From contig JAIETZ010000001.1 in NCBI GenBank assembly GCA_019744775.1, positions 776,724-840,723 of the forward strand: a stretch of DNA of 64,000 nt, given 5' to 3'. This DNA comes from Candidatus Obscuribacterales bacterium (GTDB lineage Bacteria; Cyanobacteriota; Vampirovibrionia; Obscuribacterales; Obscuribacteraceae). The position numbers were made by a program, and so were the translations under genes. The first letter of the stretch is position 1. Each line of letters starts with the position of its first letter. Of this stretch, positions 1 through 8,051 are shown piece after piece. Under the pieces are notes generated by a model, which had not been told where the DNA came from, searched no databases, and saw only the letters and a list, made by a program, of their open reading frames with translations.

Positions 1-678
1 CTCTTTGATGCCAATAACCAGGTTGCAAATTCCAGCTTAAATCCTGGCGATATTCTCTATGATGCTCCCGGTGGTAATCCGGTAGTGCGAGCTACGCAAT
101 TCGGAGAGATTGAGTACGGCAAAAAATTCGGCAAGCTGGACAGGCAACCCGGGAAACCAGAAAGACAACTAGACAAAAAGACACCACTCACGGAGCAAGA
201 AGTGTTATTGATCAAGAAGCCAAAGGCTCGTGAATATTGCAAGAGCGAACGAGGAAACTATATTAACCAGCCGAAAATGTCACTGGATCACTTCAAACGT
301 ATAAGCGAGGAAGTCACCGGCATTGCAGAAGACCAACCTTTCGTAGTCATGCGCACTCGCACAAAAGCAGAAAGTGATATCCGTATCGACATAACATCGA
401 AAGAAGAATTATCCGAACAGTTAATAAAATGGAAAAGGGACAATAAATTGCCGGCTATCATTTATGTAAATGCAGCACAACCACCCTTCGGTCAGCATAT
501 GGACGCTAGTGACGCCACCGGCATAAAGCACGATTGGCATGTAATTAATGCATGGGACTTCGATGGGACCAATGTGGATATCACAAACCAATGGGGCAAA
601 AAGCACAATATAAAAATTCCTCTTGAGCAGCTTTTTGACGCAATGCAAGATCCAAATGGTAGATTAGGCACCGAATAA
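1..678 (+). CDS. C-terminal part of a papain-like (C39-type) peptidase-fold protein, 5' truncated by window edge
   Basis: The reading frame is open from base 1, so this is the last 225 residues of a longer protein; the GTG at 85 is only an internal codon. The C-terminal segment around residues 175-205 reads HDWHVINAWDFDG followed by DITNQWGKKH. A His before a hydrophobic strand and an Asn-Gln-Trp-Gly motif is how papain-like and C39-like cysteine peptidases present their catalytic His and Asn/Asp. The catalytic Cys would lie upstream of the window. The N-terminal visible part is Lys/Glu-rich and low in complexity. The next gene starts 1 nt after the stop, so the two are probably co-transcribed. 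Function beyond a probable peptidase or transglutaminase-like fold is not known. Confidence 0.55.
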   Translation, partial: LFDANNQVANSSLNPGDILYDAPGGNPVVRATQFGEIEYGKKFGKLDRQPGKPERQLDKKTPLTEQEVLLIKKPKAREYCKSERGNYINQPKMSLDHFKRISEEVTGIAEDQPFVVMRTRTKAESDIRIDITSKEELSEQLIKWKRDNKLPAIIYVNAAQPPFGQHMDASDATGIKHDWHVINAWDFDGTNVDITNQWGKKHNIKIPLEQLFDAMQDPNGRLGTE

Positions 679-679
679 T

Positions 680-1204
680 ATGACGAGCACCAATAGCATA
701 GCTTTAGTTGACGAGGGACAGATCAAATTCATGTCCATTCCCTCAGGCTTTGTCCAGCAATTCATGGACCCTTCCGAGTGGCATCACTCTCGGTATGTGA
801 AAAACTTTCATCGCACGGATAACCCAAACGTGCGTCTTGTCTTTTACTTCCGAGGCAACCCACTAGGAGAAGACGAAGGAGATAACTTTGGTCGTTTATT
901 GAGTAATCCTACGCACGTCTTGAGCAATGAGGAGATTGAATCGCTGGAGCTTATGCTATTTGAAGATTGTGACTCGGAAGACTTCAAATTGACTGTCGCA
1001 CAGACTGAGGAAATTAACGGACGTACGGTCCTGCGTTTTGAGGGTACTTGGATTGAGCCGGATTTGCACGATGTGGGCATTTTCATCCATGCTAATCCAA
1101 AGACACACCTAGTTCAGGAAGTACACTTCCTAGCGCCGGCAAAAGACTATGAGGCGTTTAAGCACTACTTCAACGAGGCTTTGAAGACGATAGCGTGGAG
1201 GTGA
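680..1204 (+). CDS. Hypothetical protein, 174 aa
   Basis: I do not recognise a family. The ATG sits 1 nt after the stop of the peptidase-like gene, which suggests translational coupling and a shared job, for example an accessory, chaperone or immunity-like partner of the secreted peptidase. That is inference from spacing only. There is no signal peptide or membrane segment. The protein is acidic and mixed alpha/beta in appearance, with a strand-rich second half (RTVLRFEGTWIEP, then GIFIHANPKTHLVQEVHF) that resembles small single-domain proteins of the PsbP/Mog1 type, but I would not assign it on this. The stop at 1202-1204 is followed by a palindromic repeat at 1243-1265. Confidence 0.6.
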   Translation: MTSTNSIALVDEGQIKFMSIPSGFVQQFMDPSEWHHSRYVKNFHRTDNPNVRLVFYFRGNPLGEDEGDNFGRLLSNPTHVLSNEEIESLELMLFEDCDSEDFKLTVAQTEEINGRTVLRFEGTWIEPDLHDVGIFIHANPKTHLVQEVHFLAPAKDYEAFKHYFNEALKTIAWR

Positions 1205-1242
1205 TTCCACATTGTCATCTGAGCCCTTCGGCTTCCTGAAAC

Positions 1243-1265
1243 GGGCGCATGCAATGCGCCCCTAC
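1243..1265. repeat. Dispersed GGGCGCAT-type palindromic repeat, copy 1
   Basis: The sequence GGGCGCATGCAATGCGCCC followed by CTAC is nearly self-complementary (arms GGGCGCAT and ATGCGCCC around GCA). The same core, in the opposite orientation as GTAGGGGCGCATTGCATGCG, occurs at 25901 and 50625, with a diverged copy at 61994. It lies between two convergent genes (unknown gene and atpG), so it may also act as a transcription stop hairpin, but no T-run follows. Confidence 0.75.
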
Positions 1266-1291
1266 AATTGAATGACGATGTCTTAGTCTGT

Positions 1292-2173
1292 CTAGCCCTT
1301 GAGAGCTTCAGCGCCGCCGACGATTTCAAGAAGTTCCTGAGTGATGCTTGCTTGACGTGCCTTGTTGTAGACGAGCGTCAGCGAGTTGATCAGGTCTTGA
1401 GCGTTGGTTGAGGCGTTGCTCATGGCGGTCATACGGGCAGCCAGCTCGGAAGCAGATGCTTCAAGCAATGCTTGGTAGATGACGTTTTCAATGTATTTCG
1501 GCAGTAGTTGCAATTCCAGTACTTCTTGAACTGTTGGCTCAAAAAGCATTTCCGGTTGCAGAGCAATATGCTCTTCTGCCGGTGGCATCTCAACTGGCAA
1601 GAACTTTGTATTTATAACTTCGGAACGAAGCATTGAAATAAAGTCGGTACCAATTATTTCTACCGCATCAATAGTGCCTTTAACGAACATCTCGCCGGCT
1701 TGGTCAGCAATAAGCTTTGCTTCTTCAACTGTTGGGATTGCCGGAAGCAATGTGTAGGTTTTTAGTTTTTCGACTTTGATATTACGGAAGAAGAGAACTG
1801 CCTTCATACCAACAAGGATAAGTTTGACTTCCTTGCCTTCTTTTTGCAGAGTCTGAATTCTATCCAGTGTCTTTCTGAAAATGGTTGTGTTGTACGAACC
1901 ACACAGACCACGATCAGATGTGATTACCAAGAGTCCAACAGACTTTACTTCGCGACGGTGCAAAAGCGGCAAGTCCTGCACATCAAAGGCAGCGGTGTCA
2001 CGCACCACTTCTCTGAGCATCTTCACTACACGCTGCGTAAATGGACGGGCAGCCAGCACTCTTGCTTGTGCACGACGTACTTTGGCCGCGGCCACCATTT
2101 TCATGGCTTTCGTGATTTTTTGTGTGGACTGAACGCTTTTAATGCGCCGGCGAATTGCCTTTAGGTTTGCCAT
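1292..2173 (-). CDS. atpG: F1 ATP synthase gamma subunit
   Basis: Central rotating stalk of F1, 293 aa. It begins MANLKAIRRRIKSVQSTQ and has the diagnostic C-terminal helix with ARMTAMSNASTNA at about residues 245-257 and YNKARQASITQE near the end. These signature helices are close to cyanobacterial gamma. The segment between the Rossmann-like middle part and the C-terminal helix appears short. Cyanobacterial phototrophs carry a regulatory insertion of roughly 30-40 residues there, which seems absent here. It is the last gene of the atp operon, 17 nt after atpA. In cyanobacterial nomenclature this gene is called atpC. Confidence 0.96.
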   Translation of the reverse strand: MANLKAIRRRIKSVQSTQKITKAMKMVAAAKVRRAQARVLAARPFTQRVVKMLREVVRDTAAFDVQDLPLLHRREVKSVGLLVITSDRGLCGSYNTTIFRKTLDRIQTLQKEGKEVKLILVGMKAVLFFRNIKVEKLKTYTLLPAIPTVEEAKLIADQAGEMFVKGTIDAVEIIGTDFISMLRSEVINTKFLPVEMPPAEEHIALQPEMLFEPTVQEVLELQLLPKYIENVIYQALLEASASELAARMTAMSNASTNAQDLINSLTLVYNKARQASITQELLEIVGGAEALKG

Positions 2174-2190
2174 GGTTTACGACGTTCCTT

Positions 2191-3714
2191 TTATGCCTTG
2201 AAGAAATTGTCCTTGAACTTCACGAGTTGATCGTGAAGGGCTTTTTCTTCTTGCTCGGTCGGCTTGCTGCCAGAGTTCAACTTGGTTTCAACTTCCTTGC
2301 CTTGAGCAGCGAGATACTTGAACCATTCAGTCTTGAACTTGCCGATGTCTTTGCTATCTACATCGTCCAAGACGCCTTTGTTGGCGGCGAAGATGATGGA
2401 GACCTGTTGAGCCAAGGACAATGGTTGGTATTGAGGTTGCTTCAATACTTCGATCAACTTCTGACCGCGGCGGATTTGGTCTTGTGTTGCTTTGTCCAAA
2501 TCAGATGCGAATTGAGCAAATGCTTCCAATTCACGGAATTGGGCTAGGTCGAGACGCAACTTACCAGCCACTGTTTTCATGGCTTTTGTTTGAGCGGCGC
2601 CACCTACACGGGATACGGAGATACCAGCGTTAATAGCTGGGCGTACGCCTGCGTAGAACAAGTCTGTTTCCAGGAATATCTGACCGTCGGTGATTGAAAT
2701 CACGTTTGTCGGAATGTATGCGGAAACGTCGCCTGCTTGTGTTTCGATAATCGGCAAAGCTGTCAGTGATCCACCACCCAGCTTTTCGCTCAACTTGGAA
2801 GCACGCTCAAGTAGGCGGCTATGCAAGTAGAATACGTCTCCTGGATAAGCTTCACGACCTGGCGGACGACGCAAGAGCAAGCTCATTGCGCGGTAGGCTT
2901 GAGCGTGTCTAGATAAGTCATCGTATACGTTCAAGGCGTGTTGACCTTTGAACATGAAGTACTCACCCATAGCAGCTCCGGCATATGGTGCCAAGAATTG
3001 CATGGCTGCTGATGCTGTAGCTGGAGCGTTAACGATGATGGAGTATTCCATCGCGCCGTGCTCTTCAAGAATCTTTTGCAGACGAGCTACGTTGGATTCT
3101 TTTTGTCCGATAGCTACATAAATACAGATTGGGCGATTCGGCTGATTCTTTTGGTTGATGATTGTGTCGATAGCGATAGCTGTCTTACCAGTTTGGCGAT
3201 CCCCGATGATAAGTTCACGCTGACCACGACCGATTGGAATCATACCGTCGATAGCGGAGATACCAGTCATCAATGGTTCGCATACCGATTGACGGCTGAC
3301 GATACCAGGAGCTTTGAATTCGATTGGACGGAATTCTGTTGCTTGAATTGGTCCTTTGCCATCGAGTGGAACACCCAATGGGTCAACCACACGACCGAGG
3401 AGTGCTTCACCGACTGGGCAAGAAGCGATACGTCCGGTTGTCTTAACCGTCATTCCCTCTTGAATCTTTTTGCCTTCGTCGAGAATTACAACACCGACGT
3501 TGTCTTCTTCAAGGTTCAAAACCATACCCATGGTTTTGTCTTCGTCGGCAAACTCAACTAGTTCACCGGCCATGGCCTTTTCCATCCCGAAAATACGGGC
3601 GATACCATCACCTACCTGGATAACGCTTCCTACGTTGGTGACGTTCAAAGAAGCACGGTATTGCTCCAATTGTGTCTTTAATACGGAAGTGATTTCGTCC
3701 GGTCTGATTGCCAT
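2191..3714 (-). CDS. atpA: F1 ATP synthase alpha subunit
   Basis: Non-catalytic nucleotide-binding subunit of F1, 507 aa, normal length for the family. The P-loop GDRQTGKT lies near residue 170, preceded by [16 protein letters not shown]. The characteristic alpha-subunit signature [18 protein letters not shown] is present at about residue 365. The ATG start has a purine-rich region upstream (GAGGATCAAACA). The gene follows atpH by 37 nt and precedes atpG by 17 nt. The beta and epsilon genes are not in this operon, as in Cyanobacteria, where they form a separate locus. Confidence 0.97.
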   Translation of the reverse strand: MAIRPDEITSVLKTQLEQYRASLNVTNVGSVIQVGDGIARIFGMEKAMAGELVEFADEDKTMGMVLNLEEDNVGVVILDEGKKIQEGMTVKTTGRIASCPVGEALLGRVVDPLGVPLDGKGPIQATEFRPIEFKAPGIVSRQSVCEPLMTGISAIDGMIPIGRGQRELIIGDRQTGKTAIAIDTIINQKNQPNRPICIYVAIGQKESNVARLQKILEEHGAMEYSIIVNAPATASAAMQFLAPYAGAAMGEYFMFKGQHALNVYDDLSRHAQAYRAMSLLLRRPPGREAYPGDVFYLHSRLLERASKLSEKLGGGSLTALPIIETQAGDVSAYIPTNVISITDGQIFLETDLFYAGVRPAINAGISVSRVGGAAQTKAMKTVAGKLRLDLAQFRELEAFAQFASDLDKATQDQIRRGQKLIEVLKQPQYQPLSLAQQVSIIFAANKGVLDDVDSKDIGKFKTEWFKYLAAQGKEVETKLNSGSKPTEQEEKALHDQLVKFKDNFFKA

Positions 3715-3751
3715 TTGTTTGATCCTCTACTTCGTTCCTAAACTTTGTGTA

Positions 3752-4303
3752 TTAAACGGAAACTAAAACCTTTTCCAACGATTGCAGTTTGCCTAGCAAA
3801 CTACCATCGATTACTTGATCGCCAATGCGGAGCACAGCGCCTCCAATGAGGGACTGATCCACTTGGACATCAAGCTCAAGCTTCTTGCCGAGCTTGTCGG
3901 CAATTTTCTTCTTGATGCCTTGAACTGTTGCATCATCAAGCTGTTCAGCACTGGTCAAAGTGGCTGAAACAATATTCTTGCGAGCAAACAGAAGTCTCTT
4001 ATATTCGCTCTCGATAAGCGGCAAGAGTTCAAAACGACGCTTATCAATGAGAAGCTCAAGAAGACGCAATGTGCTTTCCTGCACATGCTTCTTGAACATG
4101 TCTACAACCATTTTCTTCTTCTCAGCACCAGGAATTCCTGGGTGAGCAAGAACGGTTGCAAAATCATTTGCTTCACCAATAACTTTATTGACGGCTGTTA
4201 TATCGGCGAGAACTTTCTCGTCGAGATCACCACCGGCGGACTGCGCCAATTCCAGCACAGCTTCGGCGTATCTTTCAGCAACGTTAGTCTGTTCGGACTT
4301 CAT
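3752..4303 (-). CDS. atpH: F1 ATP synthase delta subunit (OSCP-type)
   Basis: Links F1 to the peripheral stalk; 183 aa, usual length. It shows the N-terminal ERYAEAVLELAQ helix expected of the family and a C-terminal region with the GAVLRIGDQVIDGSLLGKL motif. This matches the conserved GG-x6-G-x-D-x2-ID-S signature of delta subunits. It sits between atpF and atpA in the operon. A 120-nt spacer with GC-rich repeated sequence separates it from atpF, and the ATG start is preceded by AAAAAGGGTTATTTAA, a usable ribosome binding site. Confidence 0.95.
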   Translation of the reverse strand: MKSEQTNVAERYAEAVLELAQSAGGDLDEKVLADITAVNKVIGEANDFATVLAHPGIPGAEKKKMVVDMFKKHVQESTLRLLELLIDKRRFELLPLIESEYKRLLFARKNIVSATLTSAEQLDDATVQGIKKKIADKLGKKLELDVQVDQSLIGGAVLRIGDQVIDGSLLGKLQSLEKVLVSV

Positions 4304-4317
4304 TTAAATAACCCTTT

Positions 4318-4415
4318 TTATCGCTCCGGCTCGCAGAGCCTCTCCTTCGCTTAGCTATCCAGCTACCCAGCTTGGCTCCGCTGCGACCGGCTCATCGCCG
4401 CTCTTGCTTCGCCTA
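4318..4415. repeat. GC-rich intergenic repeat in atp operon, copy A
   Basis: The atpF-atpH spacer contains a run starting CGCTCCGGCTCGCAGAGCC and including GCTGCGACCGGCTCATCGC and GCTCTTGCTTCGC. A diverged copy with the same order of blocks (CGCTCCGG, CCTTCGCTT, GCGACCTGCTTATCGCAG, CTCTTGCTACGC) lies at 6975-7078 between the fasciclin gene and atpB. Both are in the same orientation and contain short self-complementary blocks. Identity is partial and judged by eye. Confidence 0.55.
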
Positions 4416-4423
4416 CTCTTCTC

Positions 4424-4960
4424 TCATTTTTCAACCAATTGCTTTGGGCGGGCGCCACCCATGGACTCAATCTGATCAACGAAATCGTTGAGCAACTTGC
4501 CCTTGGTGTTGATGCTAATTGCCTTTGGCAATGCTTCCTTAGTCAAATCAATGGCTGCCTTGGCTGCCACTGCTCTCAATTCAGTAATTGCCAACTGACG
4601 CTCTTTGGCAATTTCTTGCTCGATGCGCACTGACAAATCAGCAAGTTCTTTCTTGGTGGATTCTTCGATTTCTTTCTTCATCTCGATGGCAACTTGCTTT
4701 GCTTCATCGATGATGCGTGATGCTTCTTTCTCAGCTTCAGCAATTTTCTTTTGCTGTTCTGCCAAGAATGCTTCGCCTTCGGCACGGGCTGCAGCAGCTT
4801 CTTTCAAAGCCGCATCAATGCCGTCTTTACGCGAGGCAAAAACTGCCGGCATCTTGGTTGACCACATCCAGACAATAAGCCCAACCAGCACCAGCCAGTT
4901 GAGTAAATTGTTTTCGAATATCCCAAAAATTGAAAAACCTTCGTGCATAACTGCCACCAT
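4424..4960 (-). CDS. atpF: F0 ATP synthase subunit b
   Basis: Peripheral stalk subunit, 178 aa. It has one N-terminal membrane segment (LLNWLVLVGLIVWMW, about residues 19-33) followed by a long Ala/Glu/Lys-rich helix that would form the right-handed coiled coil with b'. The ATG at 4960 directly abuts the TAA of b' (4961-4963). A second in-frame ATG at 4948 (MHEGFSIFG) is also possible and would shorten the N-terminus by four residues. Two b-type genes in tandem are the cyanobacterial and plastid pattern. Confidence 0.93.
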   Translation of the reverse strand: MVAVMHEGFSIFGIFENNLLNWLVLVGLIVWMWSTKMPAVFASRKDGIDAALKEAAAARAEGEAFLAEQQKKIAEAEKEASRIIDEAKQVAIEMKKEIEESTKKELADLSVRIEQEIAKERQLAITELRAVAAKAAIDLTKEALPKAISINTKGKLLNDFVDQIESMGGARPKQLVEK

Positions 4961-5437
4961 TTAACTGGCTACCTCAAGAGCGCTTTTTACACGCTCGCGA
5001 TCCACGGACAACGACACACGCTCACCCAGAAGCTTGTGTGCAATATCCTCGATAAGCTCAATTTCTTGATTTACCAGAGGATCAACAAGCGCTTTGCGCT
5101 CGTTTACGATTTGAGCTTTTGCAGCTTCGAGCTTTTTAGCGCCTTCAGCTTTTATTTTGCCCAACTCGTCATTGCGACCTTGATTAGCTTTCTGTGTAGC
5201 TTCGTTGATGACGGACTGCGCTTCAGAACGAATCTTATGCAGATGCTCCTGATAGTGCGTGACCAAGTCACCAGCTTGTCCGTGCGCGTCTTTGCCGGCT
5301 TTCAGATCGCCTGAAATTTTGGCGGCGCGCGCTTCCAAGACTCTGCCTACTGGCTTCAACATTATCTGGTTTAGCAGATACATGAAAGCCAAAAAGCTGA
5401 GAACGAAAATGATAAGCGTTGGATTTATATCGAACAT
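4961..5437 (-). CDS. atpF': F0 ATP synthase subunit b' (divergent b)
   Basis: Second peripheral-stalk b-type subunit, 158 aa, forming a heterodimer with b. It begins MFDINPTLIIFVLSFLAFMYLLNQ, a single membrane helix, with the LKPVGRVLEAR continuation typical of b' proteins. A charged Ala-rich coiled coil follows. The gene lies 76 nt after atpE and abuts atpF without a spacer, so translation of the two is likely coupled. Cyanobacterial annotation often calls this gene atpG. A paired b/b' stalk is a marker of the cyanobacterial lineage and some other phyla. Confidence 0.92.
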   Translation of the reverse strand: MFDINPTLIIFVLSFLAFMYLLNQIMLKPVGRVLEARAAKISGDLKAGKDAHGQAGDLVTHYQEHLHKIRSEAQSVINEATQKANQGRNDELGKIKAEGAKKLEAAKAQIVNERKALVDPLVNQEIELIEDIAHKLLGERVSLSVDRERVKSALEVAS

Positions 5438-5513
5438 TGTTTATCGACTTCCCTTCAGAGACTCAATACGACGGGAGACCTTCAACTTCGTTGAGGTCTC
5501 CCGCGAATGAATC

Positions 5514-5807
5514 TTAGACTTTGGTTCCGAATGTGAAGAGCATAATGGCGATAACGAAAGCGAGAAGTCCGAGAGCTTCCATCAAAGCGGCGATGATGAT
5601 GGCGTTTGCCAACAACTTGCCGGCCATTTCTGGTTGACGAGCCATGCCTTCTAGAGCACGGGAACCGGCAACACCGATACCAATACCAGGTCCGAATACG
5701 CCAACGACGGCAATTCCGGAGCCTATGAGTGAAGCGGCTTTAATAATGGTTGCGCTATCCATACCAGCAACAGCAGTACCTGCTTGGGCGATGATTTGAG
5801 GTTCCAC
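5514..5807 (-). CDS. atpE: F0 ATP synthase subunit c (proton ring)
   Basis: Ring proteolipid, 97 aa, with two membrane helices. Helix 1 has the Gly-rich GPGIGIGVAGSRALEG stretch, the loop has the ARQPE motif, and helix 2 carries the ion-binding Glu in ALMEALGLLAF. The residue after the Glu is Ala and helix 1 lacks the Gln seen in sodium-binding rings, so proton specificity is the better reading. The start is GTG at 5807 with AGGAGAAGGTTA just upstream; the GIn-rich N-terminal tail (about 20 residues) is longer than in Escherichia coli. An alternative internal ATG at residue 16 gives an 82-aa protein of more typical size. Confidence 0.95.
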   Translation of the reverse strand: MEPQIIAQAGTAVAGMDSATIIKAASLIGSGIAVVGVFGPGIGIGVAGSRALEGMARQPEMAGKLLANAIIIAALMEALGLLAFVIAIMLFTFGTKV

Positions 5808-5874
5808 TAACCTTCTCCTAGCAAAATGAAGTGTCTGACTACATCAGGCGACGAATTCGAAAATTCGCAGACCT

Positions 5875-5898
5875 GCGCTTCCTCTTAGTGAGAAGCGC
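5875..5898. other. Hairpin in atpB-atpE spacer
   Basis: The 261-nt spacer between atpB and atpE (5808-6068) holds no gene. It contains a 7-bp perfect inverted repeat GCGCTTC / GAAGCGC with a 10-nt loop, and a smaller hairpin CGAATT-CGAA-AATTCG at 5852-5867. Such structures ahead of atpE can set subunit c stoichiometry through mRNA stability or processing, but that role is inferred. Confidence 0.4.
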
Positions 5899-6068
5899 CA
5901 TCGATTATAGCAAGCGTGACGAAAATCTTGCCTTTATATAGATGATCTTTTGTATTCATGCTTCATCATCTGTAACGAGCCTGTGATGAGGCTTTTACCG
6001 AGATGCCAATTGTTGGCGCAGCAATATGCGACAGCCGCGGGCTTTAATTTTCGCTTAGAGATTGAAAC

Positions 6069-6845
6069 CTAGTGATGCTCAGCGACCGTCAGTCCGATGT
6101 AGATCGACGTCAACAAAGCAAATACAAATGCCTGAATAAGACCAATGAAAAGTTCAAACGCCATGATGCCTGTCGGTAAAAGTACCGGCATCATCATCAA
6201 GAATGCGGCGCGTAGCAATTCGTCAGCTGTGATAACGACCATAAGTCGCAAAGCCAGTGTTGATGGACGAACTACCAAGTCGAGAATTTCAATTGGGTTC
6301 GCAAGATGCTTACCGTAACTGACTCCATGCTTCCAGAAGCCGGAGCCCAAGTAAACAAGCAAGGCGACCATAGCAAGTCCAAACGTCACGTTTAGATCTG
6401 TTGTTGGTGAAGCAATTTCAAATGGCTCACCGTCTTTGAGATGGAACCAACCCGGCATGTGCTCAAACGCACGCCATGGTCCAACACCGATAAAGTTGCC
6501 TAATAAGACAAATATAAAGATCGCTGCAATTAGCGGGAAGAATTTTTTGTAGTGGTGACCAATTTGACCATGCGCTAGATCATCTACGAACTTGTAAACC
6601 ATCTCCAGCATTGCCTGACCCTTGCCGCCGGCACCTTCGACAACCAGTCCGCGGACGATAAGAGCCGCTGCTAACAGAATGCCGCCCATACAGAGCCAAG
6701 CCAACAAGAGAGTGTCTACGTGAATGCTTCCCAGGCTTCCGTCGATATTGATCGGTCCTACCGAGGTGCTTCCACCGAAGATATTGATTTTGTTGATAGC
6801 TGGGTCGTTTACAAACTGTGAAAGTTCAAGATTTTTGCCTAGCAT
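6069..6845 (-). CDS. atpB: F0 ATP synthase subunit a
   Basis: Proton channel subunit, 258 aa, at least five membrane helices. The essential Arg is in LALRL near residue 207 and the downstream ADEL and GLIQAFVFALL motifs are in place, as in cyanobacterial subunit a. Unusually, the near-universal FGN that follows RL is replaced by MVV (RLMVVITADEL). I checked the codons on the minus strand and the reading is unambiguous. The gene heads the main part of the operon and is preceded by a strong hairpin (6901-6950), which may uncouple it from atpI and the fasciclin gene. Confidence 0.95.
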   Translation of the reverse strand: MLGKNLELSQFVNDPAINKINIFGGSTSVGPINIDGSLGSIHVDTLLLAWLCMGGILLAAALIVRGLVVEGAGGKGQAMLEMVYKFVDDLAHGQIGHHYKKFFPLIAAIFIFVLLGNFIGVGPWRAFEHMPGWFHLKDGEPFEIASPTTDLNVTFGLAMVALLVYLGSGFWKHGVSYGKHLANPIEILDLVVRPSTLALRLMVVITADELLRAAFLMMMPVLLPTGIMAFELFIGLIQAFVFALLTSIYIGLTVAEHH

Positions 6846-6900
6846 GAGTCCTTGCTTTCCTACGCGCTAACTTCAAGAGCCGCGTCGAATGAGTCCCAAA

Positions 6901-6950
6901 ATCCCCGAAAAAGGGGAACAGTCCCGCATCATAGCAGATGCTGGGACTGT
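6901..6950 (-). terminator. Hairpin pair upstream of atpB (attenuator or terminator)
   Basis: On the minus strand the sequence folds as ACAGTCCC-A-GCATC pairing with GATGC-GGGACTGT (6918-6950; 13 bp with one bulge, 6-nt loop). TCCCC-TTTTT follows, then a second short hairpin CCCC/GGGG at 6903-6916. The T-run directly after the first stem is like a rho-independent terminator. It would end the atpI-fasciclin transcript or act as an attenuator before atpB. Confidence 0.55.
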
Positions 6951-6974
6951 CCTTCATTACAAGGGATTATAAAT

Positions 6975-7078
6975 AACGCTCCGGTTACGCTATCGCTTCA
7001 CCTTCGCTTGCCTTCCGGCAACCCTTAGCGCTTCGCAGCGACCTGCTTATCGCAGCTCTTGCTACGCTAGCAAGGCTA
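6975..7078. repeat. GC-rich intergenic repeat in atp operon, copy B
   Basis: Diverged copy of the element at 4318-4415 in the same orientation, beginning CGCTCCGGTTACGC and containing CCTTCGCTTGCC, GCGCTTCGCAGCGACC and GCTCTTGCTACGC. It includes its own short dyads such as GCGCTTCGCAGCG and GCTACGCTAGC. It lies directly downstream of the fasciclin gene stop. Confidence 0.55.
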
Positions 7079-7083
7079 AGGAA

Positions 7084-7590
7084 TTACTTGCCTCTTTCCG
7101 GAACGAGAACTTCGTCGATTTCGTAAATCGTGGCGTTCTTGTAGTTCTTGCCTTCGCCCTGGATGATGGCGCCGTCGATTGAGATTGAGCCATCTTTGTT
7201 ATTGATCATTACAAACTCGCCTTCTTCGGTTTTAGCCGAGCGCATGTTTGCCAGATCGTCCTTGGACAGTTTGCGAGGCACGATGTGATAAGCGAGCACT
7301 TTGTGCAATTGCCCGTGGTTCTTCATCAAAGCTTCGCGCTTTGCCTTCGGCATTTTTTCCCAGGCAGCATCCGTAGGAGCAAAAACGGTCACAGCCTTTT
7401 TGTTCTTAAGGGAGTAGCACATGCCGGCCTTCTTCATAATGCAGCAGGTCTTCATGTGGTTGCCGACGCTCGGGCACTTTTTGCTGTTCTTGGAGCAGCT
7501 AGCACCTGTTCCAGCAGAAGCGCCTTGAGCGGAAAGGGTTCCGATCAAAAGAGCAGCTGCTGCGAAAGTCATCAAATTCTTAGTAAGCAT
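7084..7590 (-). CDS. Secreted fasciclin (FAS1) domain protein within the atp operon
   Basis: Secreted single FAS1-domain protein, 168 aa from the ATG at 7590, chosen because GAGGAAA stands about 9 nt upstream; the frame extends to a TTG at 7608. The signal peptide is MLTKNLMTFAAAALLIGTLS with an Ala-rich cleavage region. A Cys-rich segment follows (CSKNSKKC, KTCCIMKK, residues about 32-55). The FAS1 motifs TVFAPTDAAWEKMP and LAYHIVP, and a terminal YEIDEVLVP strand, are clear. FAS1 domains mediate adhesion or matrix binding outside the cell. Its location between atpI and atpB is unusual and suggests insertion into the operon. Confidence 0.88.
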   Translation of the reverse strand: MLTKNLMTFAAAALLIGTLSAQGASAGTGASCSKNSKKCPSVGNHMKTCCIMKKAGMCYSLKNKKAVTVFAPTDAAWEKMPKAKREALMKNHGQLHKVLAYHIVPRKLSKDDLANMRSAKTEEGEFVMINNKDGSISIDGAIIQGEGKNYKNATIYEIDEVLVPERGK

Positions 7591-7634
7591 CTGTTTCGAT
7601 TTCCTCAATTTAGGTCTAAACCTAGCCGATCATT

Positions 7635-7904
7635 TTATATGGTTTGGTCTTTGTTGCCGCTCTTTTCTTCCTTGGCAGACTCTTTTTCGGCTTGTAAAGC
7701 TTTCACGACCATACGCGCCAAACCCGCCGCCATTCCTGAAAGAGCAAGTAAAACGGCGAATAATGGCTGCGTATGAAATTTCTCGTCCAACCAATTGCCA
7801 CCCCAGACACCAAACGCTACCAGCACCGCAATTGCCAAGACCGCTTCGCCTGCAGAAGCCAGAGCCTTGGAGAGATCGTCGTTGCCGCCAAACTTAAATG
7901 CCAT
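7635..7904 (-). CDS. atpI: AtpI/AtpZ-type F0F1 assembly protein
   Basis: Small two-helix membrane protein of the ATPase gene1/AtpZ type (89 aa), thought to help c-ring assembly or cation supply. I chose the ATG at 7904 (MAFKFGGNDD) because AAGG lies 8 nt upstream and the family usually starts shortly before the first helix; the open frame runs to a TTG at 8000. Helix 1 is LAIAVLVAFGVWGG with the conserved GxWxD-type end GNWLDEKF; helix 2 is LFAVLLALSGMAAGL. First gene of the atp operon and divergent from pspA. Confidence 0.85.
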   Translation of the reverse strand: MAFKFGGNDDLSKALASAGEAVLAIAVLVAFGVWGGNWLDEKFHTQPLFAVLLALSGMAAGLARMVVKALQAEKESAKEEKSGNKDQTI

Positions 7905-8051
7905 TTGTTGCGCCTTAATCTTGTCAACCAGACTATTCGGCTCAAGCGTACCACTTATTAAAATGCTAGCCAGGCTTGAATAGATGCCAATAGACCTCAA
8001 TAAAAAACGTTTTGATAGACTTAATAAGGAATATCTTCAAGGAGCGCTCAA

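Noticed and set aside
3058..3561. 167-codon plus frame opposite atpA
   Set aside because: Shadow of a strongly conserved gene on the other strand, Trp/Asp-biased and without homology pattern.
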